A stretch of 8,543 nucleotides of DNA from Bacteroidota bacterium. GTDB lineage: Bacteria; Bacteroidota; Bacteroidia; UBA7662. The notes below the pieces were generated by a model, which had not been told where the DNA came from, made no database searches, and saw only the letters and a list, made by a program, of their open reading frames with translations. The DNA lies in assembly GCA_016868485.1 (NCBI GenBank), contig VGGT01000064.1:1-8543 (forward strand), given 5' to 3'. A program made the position numbers and the translations under genes. Numbering within the stretch: position 1 is the first letter of the stretch; each line of letters begins with the position of its first letter. Of the stretch, positions 5,976 to 8,543 are shown piece by piece.

Positions 5976-7097
5976 TCAAGACTCCGCTCGGCGCCATATT
6001 TTCCACTGCTCGGCCACCACGATCAACAGAAGACACAACAGTAGACTGGAAACGGTGGAAATCAATACAATGAGCGACCGGAGGGGGTAGGTTTTTTTCT
6101 CCGCAGGTGCCGCGTCGTTCACGATGAATTTCACAGGCAACACTTCATCAACGTCTACCCTTGTTTGGTCGCGCTTCTGCCTCAACTTCACCAGTTCTTC
6201 ATTTTCTTTTTCGAGTTGCTCCTTGAGGCTGTTGTGGGCACCACCATATTGCCCAAGAAGGTTTAATTGTTCTTGCAGGCGTTTACCACTGGCCTCGTAT
6301 CCCCGTAATCGGGCCAGATTATTCAAAACAGCGGTATCGGTAGCCGGCATTTTCATGTCTTTATACACCTCAGCTTTTGCCCGAGCGTCGGAAACACCGG
6401 CCATGGCTTGTACAAACAAATCAGTCGTATGGTCAATTTGCATGTCGTAGTCAAAAATGCCCAGGCCACGCAGCAGATTGAGTGAATCGTTCAGCGAACG
6501 AATGTAAGACTCCTTCTTGTTGTATTGAGTTTCAACAATTTCGAGCGCCTTGCGGGCTTGTCCGAGTTGAATGGAGTTTTTGGTTTCATCTAAAAGGGCG
6601 GCAATATCGTTGGCTATCTGGGCAGCTGTTTCTGGATCGGTATCTAATACCGAAATTTCCACCGACATATATTCCGTACGACGGAATTTGATGTTGCTCT
6701 CATATCGCTTGTAGAGTTTGGTTTGGCGAAAGGGATCATCTGCTTTAATATCATAATGCTCCATCAGCTTATACTTTTCAATAATCCGATTGCGAATCAT
6801 ATCGGAGTAGAGCAATTGGAGCAGTTGCTCAGCCTCTTCCTCTTCGCCGAATGCGAGTGGATCGCTTCGGTCATAGGCATTTTCGCTGAGCAGCGCTTTT
6901 GAAATCGAGTTGGTGGTGGCTGGATAAAGGATGACCGTCGATTGATAGAGCGGTTTGATGAAGGCAGGTCCTGAAAACAGCACCGAGGCCAAGGCGGCCG
7001 TCAACCCAGTTGCGATGAGAAGCTTGCGCCAACGCATCAAATACGTCCACATGCCCTGGCTCGAGAAGGGGTCATTCGATGGGGTTATTTCGGTCAT
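5976..7097 (-). CDS. Wzz-type polysaccharide chain-length determinant protein
   Basis: A 373-residue polysaccharide co-polymerase that sets the chain length of a surface glycan made by a Wzy-type polymerase. The architecture is classic. A short cytoplasmic N-terminus is followed by a first membrane segment at about 26-46 and a periplasmic region with the Wzz start YQSTVILYPA (51-60). A long helical, coiled-coil section (about 155-315, for example QLEKENEELVKLRQKRDQ) leads to a Pro-containing stretch NDAAPAEKKTYPLRS and a second membrane segment at about 341-363, with a basic tail WRRAES. There is no C-terminal tyrosine-kinase domain. An acidic run EEEEAEQLLQLL (85-96) lies in the periplasmic part. 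Start ATG 7097 is preceded by an A-rich leader. It lies between the flippase (102 nt upstream) and the ligase/polymerase-type gene (13 nt downstream), which supports the role. Confidence 0.9.
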   Translation of the reverse strand: MTEITPSNDPFSSQGMWTYLMRWRKLLIATGLTAALASVLFSGPAFIKPLYQSTVILYPATTNSISKALLSENAYDRSDPLAFGEEEEAEQLLQLLYSDMIRNRIIEKYKLMEHYDIKADDPFRQTKLYKRYESNIKFRRTEYMSVEISVLDTDPETAAQIANDIAALLDETKNSIQLGQARKALEIVETQYNKKESYIRSLNDSLNLLRGLGIFDYDMQIDHTTDLFVQAMAGVSDARAKAEVYKDMKMPATDTAVLNNLARLRGYEASGKRLQEQLNLLGQYGGAHNSLKEQLEKENEELVKLRQKRDQTRVDVDEVLPVKFIVNDAAPAEKKTYPLRSLIVLISTVSSLLLCLLLIVVAEQWKIWRRAES

Positions 7098-7142
7098 TTT
7101 TGGTGTGGGTGAGTTTTAAGAACTAGATCAGGGACATGTGCC

Positions 7143-7189
7143 GCCTTTAAAGGCCAGGCGACGCATGCACCACATGCACCGCATGCACC
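7143..7189. repeat. Palindrome plus three 9-bp direct repeats between flippase and wzz-type genes
   Basis: Within the 102-bp gap between the flippase stop and the wzz-type start lie a perfect 12-bp palindrome GCCTTTAAAGGC (7143-7154) and three tandem 9-bp units RCATGCACC at 7163, 7172 and 7181. Two of the units contain the palindromic core GCATGC. The segment has no convincing reading frame of its own. It could be a regulatory or transcript-structure element affecting expression of the two downstream genes, or a neutral slippage repeat. No T-tract terminator is seen here. Confidence 0.6.
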
Positions 7190-7199
7190 GCAAAAATAG

Positions 7200-8543
7200 T
7201 CAATTGTTGGTTTTTTGACTGTTGCGTAGAATGGTTGGCCAATGGCGGGGATACATACCGTCGGCTGTGAGCAGGATGATGGGCCATAGCGCAGTGAGCC
7301 CAATTCTCAGGGCAAGCGGGCTTGATGGGCTTGTGTTCGATGCTGCGCCAATCAACAGGATGAGGGTGGCGACAGCGACCCACCAACGGCGACCTGCGAT
7401 GGCAGAAGAAAAATGTCTCATGCAAACCAGGCCCTGACCCACACACAAAACCAGCTGGGTGATGAGGGTAGCTTGCGCTGCGCCCAGTCCACCCGACTTG
7501 GGAATGAGCCAGAAGTTCAGGCAAACATTCGCAAGCAGTGCCGAAAGGGCGAGTTGATTTAATGTTCTGAGTTGGCCAGCAGCTGTAAGTAAGGTCCCCC
7601 ACACATAACTGAGTGAGACAGGGATGCAGCAAAGTCCAATCCAAAAAAGCGTATCCGTTTGGGAATCTGATTGGTGTTTATAGAGGTAACCCATTATTTC
7701 ATGTCGAAAGGCTATTAATCCCCAAGAAAGGCACAGCCCGATGGAAAGCATCAGGTAGGTCGCTGACCGGATCCATTCTGATTTGAGGGTGTGGTTCGAC
7801 AGATGATGGGCGAATTGAGGGAGCAATATCCCACTCAACAGAATAGGAATCATGTTGGTGGCGTCGAGCAAGCGATAGGAAGAGGCATAAAGCCCCGCCT
7901 GGAGTTCAGGTTCAAGGTGAAGGGCGCGGATCATCACAAGATCTATTCGGGTATATAAACCCGCCAGAAGTCCCAGAAGGGCATATGGGAAAATTTGCTT
8001 TAGAAGTATCTTTTGTGCTGCCCAAGAAAAGCTTGGCCGAAGATTGAGTGTGTTGCCCAGCATAATCCCCATCAGTAGGGTCGGCACTAAAGTCGCCAGC
8101 AGTTGAATCCAAATGAAAGCCGCAATCGGATGTTGCCCACCATAACTCCAGCCCAGCCAAATGAACGGGAAGGCGGCAACGGTCATCAGCCATTTGTCAA
8201 GGATGCCCATCCAACCCTCCCTCATAAAGCGCATTTGACCGGATAATATCGAACGCAAGAGTAGATTGAACGCATGTAAACCTTGTTGAACACCCAGTAG
8301 AAGAAGCCAGTAGATCGACTGCGGTGGGTAATCGAGGAATAATCCGATACACAAGGTGCTCAACAGATACAGCACCCAGAGTATTGCCTTTAGTCCCACC
8401 ATCGAAGGTAGATTCTGGAGCGAACACTCGCCTTGAGCGGCGATGGTTCGGGTATTGAAATTAGATAAACCCGCATCGAGGACGGCGCTGAGCATGAGCG
8501 ACAAACTGAGTAGGGTATAGTATGAGCCGTAGGCGACCGGCCC
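7200..8543 (-). CDS. Wzx-type polysaccharide flippase (oligosaccharide transporter), 5' partial
   Basis: A polytopic inner-membrane protein of the MOP/MVF superfamily that flips undecaprenyl-linked glycan units to the periplasm. The 447 visible residues are open to the right window edge; the frame enters with GPVAYGSYYTLLS, which matches the start-proximal part of the family, so only a short N-terminus is missing. The TTG at 8504 and the ATG at 8495 are internal. Typical parts are LDAGLSNFNTRTIA in the first visible helices, repeated pairs of hydrophobic segments throughout, the central YTRIDLVMIRAL with its charged residues, YASSYRLLDATNMIP, and LIPKSGGLGAAQATLIT near the C-terminus (about 7465-7510). 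The C-terminal tail ILRNSQKTNN is polar. It is the first visible gene of the right-to-left operon with the Wzz-type and ligase/polymerase-type genes. Glycosyltransferases would be expected further upstream or elsewhere. Confidence 0.91.
   Translation of the reverse strand, partial: GPVAYGSYYTLLSLSLMLSAVLDAGLSNFNTRTIAAQGECSLQNLPSMVGLKAILWVLYLLSTLCIGLFLDYPPQSIYWLLLLGVQQGLHAFNLLLRSILSGQMRFMREGWMGILDKWLMTVAAFPFIWLGWSYGGQHPIAAFIWIQLLATLVPTLLMGIMLGNTLNLRPSFSWAAQKILLKQIFPYALLGLLAGLYTRIDLVMIRALHLEPELQAGLYASSYRLLDATNMIPILLSGILLPQFAHHLSNHTLKSEWIRSATYLMLSIGLCLSWGLIAFRHEIMGYLYKHQSDSQTDTLFWIGLCCIPVSLSYVWGTLLTAAGQLRTLNQLALSALLANVCLNFWLIPKSGGLGAAQATLITQLVLCVGQGLVCMRHFSSAIAGRRWWVAVATLILLIGAASNTSPSSPLALRIGLTALWPIILLTADGMYPRHWPTILRNSQKTNN

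Noticed and set aside
7203..7220. Possible terminator at the flippase end (T-run near 7211-7216)
   Set aside because: The only inverted repeat there has about 5 bp and the T-run is on the wrong strand and side for a transcript coming from the flippase.
7094..7644. Minus-strand open frames with CGACGACGAC-like repeats near the flippase end
   Set aside because: They overlap the flippase gene in other frames or the non-coding 9-bp repeats and show no domain character.

Overview
The window looks like chromosomal DNA of a Bacteroidota bacterium with intermediate GC content. Pointers are a PorV/PorQ-type outer-membrane barrel (a family tied to type IX secretion in this phylum), a greA-HIT gene pair, start codons with little or no Shine-Dalgarno sequence, and a Bacteroidota-style -7 box (TAnnTTTG form) upstream of ruvC. 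This assignment is an inference from gene content. No rRNA, tRNA, insertion sequence, CRISPR array or phage gene is visible.

Layout: (1) 2-838 (+), the C-terminal part of a PorV/PorQ-family barrel, followed by a strong rho-independent terminator (863-894). (2) 909-1797 (+), greA and a HIT-family hydrolase, 4 nt apart. (3) 1794-2348 (-), ruvC, convergent with the HIT gene; the two stop codons share a TTAA. (4) 2349-2530, a divergent intergenic region with a possible ruvC promoter and a 12-bp palindrome. (5) 2531-4546 (+), a DppC/OppC-type ABC permease with an 18-bp in-frame tandem repeat in its periplasmic loop, then 9 nt later a SpoIIE/RsbU-type PP2C phosphatase. (6) 8543-4454 (-), a surface-polysaccharide operon read right to left: a Wzx-type flippase cut by the window edge, a Wzz-type chain-length regulator and an O-antigen ligase/polymerase-type membrane protein. 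The last of these runs 93 nt tail to tail into the phosphatase gene.

The housekeeping half handles transcription elongation (GreA), nucleotide hydrolysis (HIT) and Holliday-junction resolution (RuvC). The right half is a coherent module for lipid-linked glycan export, chain-length control and polymerisation or ligation. I found no clear new defence or mobile system. The least ordinary signals are the tandem repeat inside the permease and the long convergent overlap, which contains an 8-G tract read by both genes.
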